This document shows positions 15,545 through 24,185 of a stretch of 64,000 nt of DNA, one piece after another. Both the position numbers and the translations under genes were made by a program. Where the stretch lies: contig NZ_UUPU01000061.1 in NCBI RefSeq assembly GCF_900591205.1, positions 1-64,000 on the forward strand. Reading direction: 5' to 3'. Within the stretch, counting starts at the first letter, position 1; each line of letters starts with the position of its first letter. Source of the DNA: Pseudomonas viridiflava (GTDB lineage: Bacteria; Pseudomonadota; Gammaproteobacteria; Pseudomonadales; Pseudomonadaceae). The notes below the pieces were generated by a model. It was given only the letters and a program-made list of their open reading frames with translations. It was not told where the DNA came from and did not search any database.

Positions 15545-16228
15545 TCAGATAGCGATGCGCACAGGCTGCTCGTCCAGCAAGCGCTCCACCACCTGCAACA
15601 CCGGCTCGGCCTCTGTGCGCACCAACCAGTCCGGGCTCACTTCCACGTACGCCACCGTGCCGTCCCCGGCGATCACCACCACCGTCGGTTGCGGCAACTC
15701 CCAGGTGCCGGTGCCCGTGGTTTCACCAATGTGGTTGCCCTTGGCCAACGCAGCATTGCGTGAAGCCTCGTCGAAGCTGTAGAGGATGCCCAGACGGCGC
15801 CCGAGGTTGTTGTCGGGGTCACTGGCCACCAGCAATGGCAAGGTGTGGCGGGTCTTGATCTCCACCAGCCGCTCAGGCACTTGCGGGCTCACTGCCACCA
15901 GCGGCACCCCCAGTTCGCGCAGGCGTGGGTAGAGTTGGCGCGCGTAATAGGGCAGGGCGATGTTGCACGCCGGGCAGCCGGCAAAGCGGAAAAAAATCAG
16001 CACCGCCGGGCCGTCGGCCAGCAACAGGTCGCGGCTCAGTTCGCCGCCTTCCACGTTGAGCAAGGTGAACGGGTCCAGTTCATCGCCGACCTGCACATAG
16101 TCGCCGGGGCGCGCTTCATCGACCAGGCGCTGGCGCTGGTCGATATTGATCTGCAACGCCGCCGGGGCCCAGGTGGCCACGCGCTCGGCATGCAGGTCGG
16201 CCAACTGCCGGTTGAGGGATTCGCTCAT
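15545..16228 (-). CDS. Peroxiredoxin-like (AhpC/TSA family) protein
   Basis: The 227-residue product has a thioredoxin-fold AhpC/TSA domain (about residues 45-200) with [16 protein letters not shown], where a Cys-x-x-Cys replaces the single peroxidatic Cys-motif of classical 2-Cys peroxiredoxins, and VPLVAVSPQ further on. It may reduce peroxides or disulfides arising from the neighbouring flavin monooxygenase. Stop of the upstream monooxygenase and start of this gene overlap by four bases, indicating coupling. Confidence 0.8.
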   Translation of the reverse strand: MSESLNRQLADLHAERVATWAPAALQINIDQRQRLVDEARPGDYVQVGDELDPFTLLNVEGGELSRDLLLADGPAVLIFFRFAGCPACNIALPYYARQLYPRLRELGVPLVAVSPQVPERLVEIKTRHTLPLLVASDPDNNLGRRLGILYSFDEASRNAALAKGNHIGETTGTGTWELPQPTVVVIAGDGTVAYVEVSPDWLVRTEAEPVLQVVERLLDEQPVRIAI

Positions 16229-17574
16229 GCCAGTGCCTCCTGTGCTTCTTCAACCTCGGCGGCGAGGCTGTTGCGGTTGGCCGGCACTTCCAGGCCCAGG
16301 TTGTCGCGCAGGGTGTGGCCGCTGTACTCGCTGCGAAACAGGCCGCGCTGTTGCAGCACCGGCACCACCAGTTCGGTGAAGTATTGCAAGCCGTCCGGCA
16401 GCACCGAATTGATGATGAACCCATCACTGGCGCCGCGCTCGAACCAGGTCTGGATCGCATCGGCAACCTGCTCCGGAGTGCCGACAAAATCGCGCTTGGG
16501 CCGCGAGAAACGCAACGCCACTTCGCGCAGGGTCAGGCCCTCATCCCTGGCCAGTTGCTTGATGCGGTCGGAGCCGCCTTTCTGGCTGTTGGAACCCAGG
16601 TCGCCGAGTTCCGGGAAGGGTTCGTCCAGCGGATATTTGCTGAAATCATGGTCATTGAACGGGCGGCCGAGCGCGACAATCGCATCCTCCACGGTGACCA
16701 ACTCCACCGCCTGCTGATAGCGGCTTTCCACCTCGGCTTCATCGCGACCCACAATCGGGCGGATGCCCGGCAGGATCGACAGGCTCTCGGCGTCACGGCC
16801 AAAGCCTTTGGCGCGGCGTTTCAGGTCCTGGGTGTAGGCCAGGCCCTCCTCAATGCTTTCCACGTGCACAAAGATTGCATCGGAGTTCTGCGCCGCAAAA
16901 TTACGCCCGTCTTGCGACGTGCCCGCCTGGAAAATCACCGGTTGGCCCTGGCGCGAACGCGCGATATTCAGCGGGCCCTTGACCGAGAAAAACTCGCCCT
17001 GGTGATTCAGCGCATGCAGCTTGCTTGGGGTAAAAAACTCGCCGCTTTGCTTGTTGTAGGCAAAGGCGTCGTCTTCCCAGGAGTCCCACAGGCCCTTGAC
17101 CACGTTCAAGTGCTCCTTGGCGATGCGGTAGCGCACGGCGTGCGGCGGGTGCTCGGCTTTGCCGAAGTTGTCGGCGGTGCCGCTCAGCCAGGAGGTGACC
17201 ACGTTCCAGCCGGCACGGCCGCCGCTGATATGGTCCAGGGACGAGAACTGACGCGCCACCTGGTAGGGCTCGGTGTAACTGACGGTCACGGTGGCCACCA
17301 GGCCGATATTCGTGGTTAACGCCGCGAGGGCCGAGAGGATGGTCAGCGGTTCGAACCGGTTGAGGTAGTGCGGGCTGGATTTGGCGTGGATATGCAGGCT
17401 GTCGGCGATAAACACGAAGTCGAATTTGGCGGCTTCGGCCAGCTCAGTCTGCTGCTTGTAGAAACCGAAGCTGGTGCTGGCATTCGGTTGGGCGTTCGGG
17501 TGGCGCCATTCGCCCCAGCCGTGGCCGACTCCGTGCACCATTGCACCCAATTTCAAATGGCGTGGCTTGCTCAT
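16225..17574 (-). CDS. FMNH2-dependent monooxygenase, NtaA/SnaA/DszA family
   Basis: The 449-residue protein matches the luciferase-like class with the features of the NtaA/DszA branch: [11 protein letters not shown] near the N-terminus, [31 protein letters not shown] and [16 protein letters not shown]. Family members oxidise sulfones, nitrilotriacetate or related compounds using FMNH2 from a separate reductase. No reductase gene is seen beside it. It lies between the sulfonate-binding protein and the peroxiredoxin-like gene, with only 14 bases to the former, so uptake and oxidation are probably co-expressed. Confidence 0.9.
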   Translation of the reverse strand: MSKPRHLKLGAMVHGVGHGWGEWRHPNAQPNASTSFGFYKQQTELAEAAKFDFVFIADSLHIHAKSSPHYLNRFEPLTILSALAALTTNIGLVATVTVSYTEPYQVARQFSSLDHISGGRAGWNVVTSWLSGTADNFGKAEHPPHAVRYRIAKEHLNVVKGLWDSWEDDAFAYNKQSGEFFTPSKLHALNHQGEFFSVKGPLNIARSRQGQPVIFQAGTSQDGRNFAAQNSDAIFVHVESIEEGLAYTQDLKRRAKGFGRDAESLSILPGIRPIVGRDEAEVESRYQQAVELVTVEDAIVALGRPFNDHDFSKYPLDEPFPELGDLGSNSQKGGSDRIKQLARDEGLTLREVALRFSRPKRDFVGTPEQVADAIQTWFERGASDGFIINSVLPDGLQYFTELVVPVLQQRGLFRSEYSGHTLRDNLGLEVPANRNSLAAEVEEAQEALA

Positions 17575-17588
17575 GTTCTGCTCCTGTA

Positions 17589-18563
17589 TCAGCGCGATGC
17601 TTGGGAAAGTGGGACACGCTTGGCGTTAAAGCTCTTGTCGAAGCCCTCAGACACGTCGATGTGCTTGGTCAGCAGGCCCTCTTTTTGATAGGTGTCGGCG
17701 GTCGCTTGCAAACCGCGGATGACTGAATCGTCGATAGCGACCGGGGTCAGGTGGGTGTCCTTGGCCACTTCCACATGCACGGCCAACGGCAGGCCGGTGA
17801 TCTTGGCCTGGGCGGCCGCGTATTCATTGGGGTGGGTATTGGCCCAGGCGTAGGCGCGGTCCAGCCGCGCAACAAAGTCGTCCAGTTGTGGGCGCTTGTC
17901 GGCGATGGCCTGGCTGGTGGCGGCGAGGTACAGGTGGTTGCTCAACAGCTGGTTGCCGCTGATCAGCACACGGGCCTGGCTTTGCGAGGTGACCACGGTG
18001 GTGTAGGGGTCCCAGGTGGCCCAGGCGTCGGCGGTGCCGTTATCCAGCACCAGGCGCGACTCGCTGGGCAGCAGGAAAATGAACTGCACATCCTGGGTGG
18101 TCAGCCCGGCGCTGGCCAGGGCCTTGATTGCCAGGTAGTGCCCGATGGACCCGCGCCCGGTGACGATTTTCTTGCCCTTGAGGTCGGCCACCGTCTTGAT
18201 CGGCGAATCCTTGGGCACCAATACGGCGGTGGTGTTACGCCCTTCGGCGTGGATGATGCTGACCACTTTGAGCGACGCGCCGGCGCCCAGCGCAAACACG
18301 TAAGGCGCATCGCCCAAGGCGCCGATGTCCACGGCGCCGGCATTCAAGGCTTCGCCCAGGGGCGAGGCGGATGGGAATTCCGACCACTGGATTTCATAGG
18401 GCACGTTTTGCGCCTCGCCGGAAACCTCCAGCAGCGCCTTGATCGTGGATTTCTGATTGGCCACTCGCAGCGGTTGCAGGTCGGCGGCGTGGGCGGCAGA
18501 GGCCAGGCCGAGGGCCAGGGCGGTGCCCAGGAGCAGGCGTTTGAATGGGGTGGTAAAGACCAT
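17589..18563 (-). CDS. Periplasmic sulfonate-type ABC transporter binding protein (SsuA-like)
   Basis: The 324-residue protein has a signal peptide (about 1-26, ASAAHAAD cleavage region). It also has the SsuA/TauA fold markers: [43 protein letters not shown] and [14 protein letters not shown]. It would capture an aliphatic sulfonate or sulfate ester. No permease or ATPase follows; the only such pair in the window is about 11 kb away at 29886-31467. The gene starts a minus-strand operon, and its leader carries an AT-rich promoter and the CCGACCCC...GGAGG element at 18605-18627. Confidence 0.88.
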   Translation of the reverse strand: MVFTTPFKRLLLGTALALGLASAAHAADLQPLRVANQKSTIKALLEVSGEAQNVPYEIQWSEFPSASPLGEALNAGAVDIGALGDAPYVFALGAGASLKVVSIIHAEGRNTTAVLVPKDSPIKTVADLKGKKIVTGRGSIGHYLAIKALASAGLTTQDVQFIFLLPSESRLVLDNGTADAWATWDPYTTVVTSQSQARVLISGNQLLSNHLYLAATSQAIADKRPQLDDFVARLDRAYAWANTHPNEYAAAQAKITGLPLAVHVEVAKDTHLTPVAIDDSVIRGLQATADTYQKEGLLTKHIDVSEGFDKSFNAKRVPLSQASR

Positions 18564-18604
18564 GGGATGCAGGCTCCAGGCAGATCTAAGAAGGGGTTCG
18601 GTTA

Positions 18605-18627
18605 CCTCCGCCTGGAGAAGGGGTCGG
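18605..18627 (-). promoter_or_regulatory. Conserved leader element, copy 1 (before the sulfonate-binding protein)
   Basis: On the minus strand this copy starts CCGACCCC, passes through TTCTCCA and ends GGCGGAGG, 41 bases before the ATG. Closely similar sequences occur at 24119-24140 and 29644-29665, also in leaders of sulfur genes. Here it can be read inside a GTG-started frame of 17 codons containing PSPGGGNR. It could be an RNA or peptide leader or an operator. Confidence 0.55.
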
Positions 18628-18629
18628 TG

Positions 18630-18719
18630 AGGAGTTCACGTTATTCCCATAAAAACCCTCTGTGAAGTTCTTTTTGGTTATATGTTAATTATTAAAATAA
18701 TTGATTATGTGTAGATTGA
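18630..18719 (-). promoter_or_regulatory. AT-rich promoter region of the sulfonate-binding-protein operon
   Basis: A strongly AT-rich stretch (TTAATTATTAAAATAATTGATTATG-like, about 18680-18712) stands out from the GC-rich surroundings. It lies directly behind the ferredoxin stop and upstream of the sulfonate-binding protein leader. Such composition fits a CysB- or other LysR-controlled sulfur-starvation promoter. Confidence 0.45.
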
Positions 18720-19085
18720 TTATTCTCTTATTGCATTTGGTGGCGTGCCGCGTGCCAACGCAAAAATCCCATCCATGCGCCAATGCTCATTCTGATGGCG
18801 CGGATCATCCGCCCATTCATCCCAGCCGGAATCGCGCCGGTACTGGCCGAGCAGGCCCGCCTCCCGCACTGCCACCGGATCGGGGTGGCGCAGTTGTTCA
18901 ACGTCCGGGTCGACGTACAGCGCGTCGCTGCTGCAATACAACTCGCACATGAAACAGGTCTGGCACGCCCGCTGGTCGGCGATACGCGGCGTGCCCTCGG
19001 CGTCCAGGGCCAGCACATTGGTGGGGCACACCGCGACACACTGGCCGCAGCCGTTGCACAGGTCGGAGTAGATCAGTTCGAGCAT
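18720..19085 (-). CDS. Two-cluster 4Fe-4S ferredoxin, partner of the flavoprotein
   Basis: The 121-residue protein starts MLELIYSDLCNGCGQCVAVC. It has two Cys clusters: CNGCGQCVAVCP (about residues 10-21) and CQTCFMCELYC (about 41-51), followed by a tail of about 65 residues without cysteines. Such a layout resembles the beta subunit of adenylylsulfate reductase (AprB-like), where a ferredoxin passes electrons to a fumarate-reductase-type flavoprotein. The preceding gene on the same strand is exactly such a flavoprotein. The start at 19085 was chosen because it gives a compact ferredoxin start; nine further codons upstream are possible. Confidence 0.82.
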   Translation of the reverse strand: MLELIYSDLCNGCGQCVAVCPTNVLALDAEGTPRIADQRACQTCFMCELYCSSDALYVDPDVEQLRHPDPVAVREAGLLGQYRRDSGWDEWADDPRHQNEHWRMDGIFALARGTPPNAIRE

Positions 19086-19112
19086 GGCTGGAGTCCTCGC
19101 CACAGGGGGCAT

Positions 19113-20636
19113 TCATTGGCTGGATAAAAGTGGATCGAAGCGCGCTTGGATGTGCGCCACGCCAGACAGCCGCAAATGCGCGTCATACCGCGCGCTCTGC
19201 GCGGGAGTGTCGCTGCGCTGGTGCATGCCGCGGCTCTCCTTGCGCAGGGCGGCGGCGGTGTAGCACCAGCGGGCGGTGGCGGCCATGGCGGCGGTTTCGC
19301 GGGCGCGCAGCGGGTTAGCGGTGGGGGAGGCGCCTGCGGTGATCTGGTCCCAGACGGTGTCCAGTTCATGCAGCGAGCGTTGCAGTTGATCGCCTGAGCG
19401 GAACAGGTTTTTATCCAGCGGGTGGACTTCAGCCTGGATGCGTTTGAGCAGTTCAGCATCGCCCCCCGCAGCGCCGTCGAAGCCGCGCAGTGCGCCGTGA
19501 TACGCCAGCCTGCGGCGCGCCAATTGCGCCGCGCCACGCCCGGCCCATTGCCCGGTGGACAAGGCCCACGCCGAGTTCTGCGCACCGCCGCCGGAGGTGG
19601 CGCCGGCAATCGGTTCGCGGCTGGCGGCATCACCGGCGGCGAATACGCCGGGCACGGTGGTCTGGCAATCATCGTCGATCAGCCGTAAGCCGCCGACACC
19701 GCGGATGGTGCCCTCGGGGTGCAGGGTCACCGCAAACCGCTGGCGATACGGGTCAACCCCACGCCTTTCAAACGGCAACATCAGGTTGGGCTGGATGCTC
19801 GGCAGTTGGGCGCGGATGTGCGGCGGCACCTGGTTCAGGCGGCAATACACCGGGCCATTCAGCAGGGCCTTGGCCAGGTCCTCGGTGAAGCGCGGGCCGG
19901 TGGCGATCCCCAGCGGGCGGTCCGCCGCGTCGAAGTACTCGCCAAAGCTGTACACCATCGACCGGGTCATGCTGCTGCCCGCCGCCGCAATGCAGTAGTA
20001 GTTAGAGAACTCCATGCCCGACAACTCGGCACCGGCTTCGGCCGCCATCAGGTAGCCGTCGCCGGTGTTGGAGTGGTTGCCCAGCAGGCGTGACAGAAAC
20101 GCACAACCGCCGGTGGCCAGCACCACCGCGCCGGCGCGGATCAACCAGTCGCCTCCGGCCTGGCGCCGCCAACCGCGTGCGCCGACCACCGTGCCGTGGT
20201 CGTCACGCAGCAATTCCAGCGCCGGGTGGTGATCGAGAATGGTCACGCCGCTGTCGAGCACCCGGCGCCGTAGGCCGCGCAGGTATTCCGGGCCGCGCAG
20301 GCCACGGTACTGGGTCACGCCCTGTTCGTTCTGCGGGAAGTCGTAGTAGTCGCGCAGGCCCGGCAGGCTGGTCCAGGTGGTGTCGATGGCGCGGGCCATC
20401 CAACGCGCATCGGCCAGGCCGAAGGCGGTGGCCAGGCGTTTGTCGATCGCGGCTTCGCGGGCGTCGGGCGCCACCCACCAGTGGCCGGGGCCGGCGGTGG
20501 CGGTCACGCCGCTGGTGCCGCAGTAACCCTTGTCCACCAGGATCACCTTGACGCCTTCGCGGGCGGCGGCGATGGCGGCCCAGGTGCCCGCCAGGCCGCC
20601 GCCGACGATCAATACATCACAGCTCAATTCAGTCAT
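19113..20636 (-). CDS. FAD-dependent oxidoreductase of the fumarate reductase/AprA superfamily
   Basis: The 507-residue product begins with a Rossmann FAD site (CDVLIVGGGLAGTWAA, then VILVDKGYCGTSG). It contains ADARWMARAID, a long central substrate-capping region, and the C-terminal FAD stretch PGVFAAGDAA and GATSGGGAQNSAWAL. The usual fumarate-reductase-like HYxxGG motif is replaced by TIRGVGGLRL, so the substrate is unlikely to be a fumarate-type acid. With the following ferredoxin it forms an AprBA-like pair, but it is shorter than true AprA (usually above 600 residues). The ATG at 20636 follows the receptor stop by ten bases, so it is in an operon with the TonB-dependent receptor. Confidence 0.83.
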   Translation of the reverse strand: MTELSCDVLIVGGGLAGTWAAIAAAREGVKVILVDKGYCGTSGVTATAGPGHWWVAPDAREAAIDKRLATAFGLADARWMARAIDTTWTSLPGLRDYYDFPQNEQGVTQYRGLRGPEYLRGLRRRVLDSGVTILDHHPALELLRDDHGTVVGARGWRRQAGGDWLIRAGAVVLATGGCAFLSRLLGNHSNTGDGYLMAAEAGAELSGMEFSNYYCIAAAGSSMTRSMVYSFGEYFDAADRPLGIATGPRFTEDLAKALLNGPVYCRLNQVPPHIRAQLPSIQPNLMLPFERRGVDPYRQRFAVTLHPEGTIRGVGGLRLIDDDCQTTVPGVFAAGDAASREPIAGATSGGGAQNSAWALSTGQWAGRGAAQLARRRLAYHGALRGFDGAAGGDAELLKRIQAEVHPLDKNLFRSGDQLQRSLHELDTVWDQITAGASPTANPLRARETAAMAATARWCYTAAALRKESRGMHQRSDTPAQSARYDAHLRLSGVAHIQARFDPLLSSQ

Positions 20637-20646
20637 CCGCCAGCCC

Positions 20647-23100
20647 TCAGAAGTTGTACGCCAGCCGTGTGTAGTAATACGCGCCGCCAAAGCCGAACGG
20701 CGAGAACTGCCCGTACTCATAGGCGCCGCCCCAGTCCTTGATGCCTTTTTTGTCCGGGTACACGTTGAACAGGTTGTTGGCGCCCAGGGCCACGGTGAAG
20801 TGCTTGCTGATGTCGTAGGCGGCGTCGACATCGCTGATCCATTTGGCGCTGAACGTGCGATCGTTGACCGGGTTGTTGTCGCCCTCGGTGTAGCTGCCGA
20901 AGCGGGTCAGGGCCAGGTTGAGGGTGTAGGCGGTGACCTTCCAGTTGGCGGCCAGGATCAGTTTGGATTGCGGGGTGGCGACGGTCAGGTCCTTTTGCAG
21001 GCGCCGGTCGAAGATCTGGTAATTGGAGCCCAGGCTGGCGAGTGCTGGCGGGGTGTCCTGGAGTTTTTCGATCCTGGTCTGGTTCCAGTTATAGGCCAGG
21101 CTCCAGCGCACCTGGCCGTATTGGTCCAGTTGCTGGCGGTATTCGTTGATGATGTCGATGCCACGGGTGCGGGTGTCGACGGCGTTGGTGTAGTACTGCG
21201 CATACAGGCCCGGCGACAGGCCGTTGGCGACCAGGATCTGCGACACCGCAGGGCCGCCGAGCAGGCTGGTGGAGACGATGCGGTCGCGAATGCCGATCTG
21301 GTACAGGTCGGTGGTCAGGCGGTAATTCTGGGTCGGCTCGTAGGTGAAGCCGAGGCTGTAGTTCAGCGACTTCTCGGGTTTGAGTTTTTCCGCACCCAGG
21401 GCCTGGGCTTCGGCGGTGTCTACCGGCAGCACCTTGACCGGCACCGAGACCTGCTGGCCGTTGACCACGCCGCCGGAGGTGAAGGTGGACGAGGCGTAAA
21501 GGGTCTGGGCCAGCGACGGTGCACGAAAGCCATTGTTGATGGTGCCGCGCAGGGCGAATTCGGGCGTGAGCTTGAAGCGTGTCGACAGCTTGCCGCTCCA
21601 GGTGCTGCCGATGTCCTGGGTGTAGCGTTCGTAGCGGGCGGCGGCGCCGATGTACCAACGGTCGGTGACGTCCAGCCCCAGGTCGAGGTAGCTGGCGACG
21701 TTGCTGCGGCTGATCTCGCCGGCATCCGCGGTGCTGGTGCCGTTGTACGACGCCAGGCCCGGCAGGGGTGTTTGCCCGGCGAACGGCCCGCTGGGCAGCA
21801 CGTAATTGCCGGGGGTATACGACGCGTAGTCACCGGCCTCGATCTGGTATTTTTCCCAGCGATACTCAAAGCCGAACGCAGTTTGCAGCGGGTGGCTCAG
21901 GCCGATATCGAAGGTGCGGCTGAGGTCCAGGTTGTGGGTCCACTGGTCGAAGATCTGCGAGGCCAGGTTAAAGGACGTGGGGCTGGTTGGCCCCAATGAT
22001 GGGTTGAGGGTGTTGTTGGCGTTGAGGGTGGAATCGTCTTCGCCCCAGGTGGAACTGATGTCGTAATCCCAGCCGCCGACAAGCCCCTTGAAGCCGCCGG
22101 CCACCTGGAAATCCTGGGTGCGGTTGCGCCGCTGTGCGTGGATGCCGTCGGGGTAGGGCGTGTTCGGGTCGCCGGCCAGCGAGGTGATTTCGTTGGGGCG
22201 GTAGTTGCCGGTGACCTTGGTGGTTTCCATATAGCTGGCGGTGGAGAACGAGTAGAACTTGAGGTCGTCCTGCAGCGGCAATTCGAGGTTGTAGCTGGCG
22301 TTGGTGACCTTTTCGCGGCCCAGGCCGTAGCTGGGGTTCCAGCCATGGCGGCTGACGCTCTGGTCACGGCTGTCGGGCGCGGCGGCGGTGCCGTAGAGGC
22401 GGCCGGTGGCGCTGCCGGTGCGGTTGAAAGGTTCCTGCTCCTTGCTGTCCAGCGCCAGGTTGGCGAAGCCATCGTTGGGCAGGGCCAGGCCGTAGTTGAC
22501 GGTCTGGTGCAGGGTGTTGCCATCGCCCGCGCCGTAGCGGCCGAACGAGGTTTCGGCGCTGGCGCCGCTGTCGTTTTCCTTGAGGATGATATTGATCACC
22601 CCGGCAATCGCGTCCGAACCGTATTGGGCGGAGGCGCCGTCACGCAGCACTTCGATATGGTCGATGGCGGATACCGGAATCAGGTCCAGGTTGACCGGCA
22701 CCGCCGCCGTGCCGATGCGCGCCAAATTGTTGATCAGCGCGGTGTTGTGGCGGCGTTTGCCGTTGACCAGCACCAGCACCTGGTCCCCCGACAGCCCGCG
22801 CATGGTCACCCCGCGCACCGACCACGACGTGCCGCCGCCATTGATCGCCGGCAGGTTGAACGACGGCAGCAGGCGCGCCAGCAGTTCCTTGAGGCCGACC
22901 TTGCCGCTGGCCTGCAATTGCTCGGCACTGATCACGTCGATGGGCGAGGGGCTGTCGGCGATGGTGCGCGCCTGGTTGCCACGGTTGCCGGTAACGACCA
23001 CGGTGCCGAGGGTTTTGTCGGGGTCTTCGGCGTGGGCGGGCAGGCTGACGGCAAGCAGGCTCAGGGCGGCTGCGCAGTATTGAAAGCGAATTGGGGGCAT
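20647..23100 (-). CDS. TonB-dependent outer-membrane receptor of the sulfur island
   Basis: The 817-residue protein has a signal peptide (about 1-24), a TonB-box-like GTVVVTGNR, a plug domain (GDQVLVLVNGKRRHNTALIN, IEVLRDGASAQYGSDAIAGV) and a barrel ending in an aromatic residue (YYTRLAYNF). Its plug is of the large substrate-carrier type rather than a clear siderophore receptor. The flavoprotein gene follows ten bases behind the stop, and the ferredoxin 27 bases further, so the receptor probably imports the substrate for that enzyme or a sulfur compound in general. A REP pair lies just upstream. Confidence 0.88.
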   Translation of the reverse strand: MPPIRFQYCAAALSLLAVSLPAHAEDPDKTLGTVVVTGNRGNQARTIADSPSPIDVISAEQLQASGKVGLKELLARLLPSFNLPAINGGGTSWSVRGVTMRGLSGDQVLVLVNGKRRHNTALINNLARIGTAAVPVNLDLIPVSAIDHIEVLRDGASAQYGSDAIAGVINIILKENDSGASAETSFGRYGAGDGNTLHQTVNYGLALPNDGFANLALDSKEQEPFNRTGSATGRLYGTAAAPDSRDQSVSRHGWNPSYGLGREKVTNASYNLELPLQDDLKFYSFSTASYMETTKVTGNYRPNEITSLAGDPNTPYPDGIHAQRRNRTQDFQVAGGFKGLVGGWDYDISSTWGEDDSTLNANNTLNPSLGPTSPTSFNLASQIFDQWTHNLDLSRTFDIGLSHPLQTAFGFEYRWEKYQIEAGDYASYTPGNYVLPSGPFAGQTPLPGLASYNGTSTADAGEISRSNVASYLDLGLDVTDRWYIGAAARYERYTQDIGSTWSGKLSTRFKLTPEFALRGTINNGFRAPSLAQTLYASSTFTSGGVVNGQQVSVPVKVLPVDTAEAQALGAEKLKPEKSLNYSLGFTYEPTQNYRLTTDLYQIGIRDRIVSTSLLGGPAVSQILVANGLSPGLYAQYYTNAVDTRTRGIDIINEYRQQLDQYGQVRWSLAYNWNQTRIEKLQDTPPALASLGSNYQIFDRRLQKDLTVATPQSKLILAANWKVTAYTLNLALTRFGSYTEGDNNPVNDRTFSAKWISDVDAAYDISKHFTVALGANNLFNVYPDKKGIKDWGGAYEYGQFSPFGFGGAYYYTRLAYNF

Positions 23101-23140
23101 GGAGCAGATTCCTGAAGACGATAGAACGCCGCCGACCCCC

Positions 23141-23228
23141 TGTGGGAGCGGGCTTGCTCGCGAATACGGTGTGTCAGCTACACAGGGGCAGGCTGAACCA
23201 CCGCTTTCGCGAGCAAGCCCGCTCCCAC
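23141..23228. repeat. REP doublet (REPIN), GCGGG/CTCGC type
   Basis: An inverted pair of the same unit as at 13199. It lies between the stop of the TauD-type dioxygenase gene and the start of the receptor gene, both on the minus strand, so it separates two operons. Confidence 0.92.
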
Positions 23229-23259
23229 ACTGGATCTGTGTGGGGCTTTGAAAAAATGA

Positions 23260-24090
23260 TCAGGCTGCGTTGGCAGCCCTTACCCGGTGCGGAATATCGT
23301 CATAGGCAATCAGCACCCGCTCCATACGGCGTGGGTAGTCGCCGTAGTTGTAGACCGGGTAGTGCAGGGTGGAACGGTTGTCCCAGAACGCCACCGAGCC
23401 GGGGCGCCATTTGAAGCGCACCTGGTGTTCCGGTTTGTTGAATTCCTGCAGCAGGCGCTCGATCAGTTGCTTGCTCTGCTGGGGTGTCCAGCCGATCACC
23501 GAGGGGTTCTGTGAGAAGTTGATGAACAGACCATCTTCACCGGTTTCCGGGTGGGTGCGCACCAGCGGGTGGGCGAGGATCGGGTAGTCGTAGCCGACCT
23601 TGTCCAGGGCCTTCTTGAAGTCGTGCACCACGTAGAGGTTGTCGATTTCGTCGCGCAGCTCATCCGGCAGCGCCCGGTAGACCGCGCCGGTGTCGGCCCA
23701 CAGGGTATCGCCGCCGACCTCCGGCAAATCCACCGCACGCAGTACCGCACCGAGGGTGGGTTGCAGCAGCCAACTGGTGTCGGTGTGCCAACGCCCACTG
23801 GTGCGCGGGCCGTAGAGTTTGCGCTCGTCCTGGGCTTCGATCAGGTGCGCCTGGGGGCGCGTCGGGTCGTTTTGCTGGGTGGTGGGGTGCACGTACAGCT
23901 CGCCGAATTCCTTGGCGAAGGCGATCTGCTGTTCGGTGCTGATGGCCTGGTCGCGAAAGAACAGCACCTTGTGCGTGAGCAACAGTTGGCGCAGTTCGTC
24001 GCGCAGGGCCGAGGTCAGCGGCCGGCGCAGGTCGATACCGGCGATTTCGGCGCCGATGGTGGGTTCCAGGCGGGTGATATGCAGGGTCAT
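23260..24090 (-). CDS. TauD/TfdA-family 2-oxoglutarate-dependent dioxygenase
   Basis: The 276-residue protein has the iron-binding facial triad: HTD in GRWHTDTSWLL (H102, D104) and the distal His in WDNRSTLHYPVYNYG (H243), with the 2-oxoglutarate-binding Arg in YPRRMERV. Length and the HVxGETxx-like opening VGGDTLWADT fit the taurine/alkylsulfate dioxygenase branch, which releases sulfite or sulfate from organosulfur compounds. Which substrate it uses cannot be told. It lies downstream of the rhodanese gene, and its leader has the CCGACCCC...GGAGG element. Confidence 0.9.
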   Translation of the reverse strand: MTLHITRLEPTIGAEIAGIDLRRPLTSALRDELRQLLLTHKVLFFRDQAISTEQQIAFAKEFGELYVHPTTQQNDPTRPQAHLIEAQDERKLYGPRTSGRWHTDTSWLLQPTLGAVLRAVDLPEVGGDTLWADTGAVYRALPDELRDEIDNLYVVHDFKKALDKVGYDYPILAHPLVRTHPETGEDGLFINFSQNPSVIGWTPQQSKQLIERLLQEFNKPEHQVRFKWRPGSVAFWDNRSTLHYPVYNYGDYPRRMERVLIAYDDIPHRVRAANAA

Positions 24091-24118
24091 ACGGGTGTCC
24101 TCTCGTGTGTGGGTTCAG

Positions 24119-24140
24119 CCTCCGCCTGGAGAGGGGTCGG
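24119..24140 (-). promoter_or_regulatory. Conserved leader element, copy 2 (before the TauD-type gene)
   Basis: On the minus strand this copy starts CCGACCCC, continues TCTCCA and ends GGCGGAGG, 28 bases before the ATG and about 45 bases behind the rhodanese stop. In the frame that reads PSPGGG in the first copy it also reads PSPGGG and then stops. No good start codon is seen for that frame, so a regulatory RNA or DNA site is as likely as a leader peptide. Confidence 0.55.
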
Positions 24141-24185
24141 ATGTAGGGCCTGCACCCGTGGTGGATGCAGGCGGGGTTGGGTGAA

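Noticed and set aside
18720-20636. Assignment of the ferredoxin/flavoprotein pair as true adenylylsulfate reductase (aprBA)
   Set aside because: The flavoprotein is too short and lacks motifs I would expect; only the overall layout is similar.
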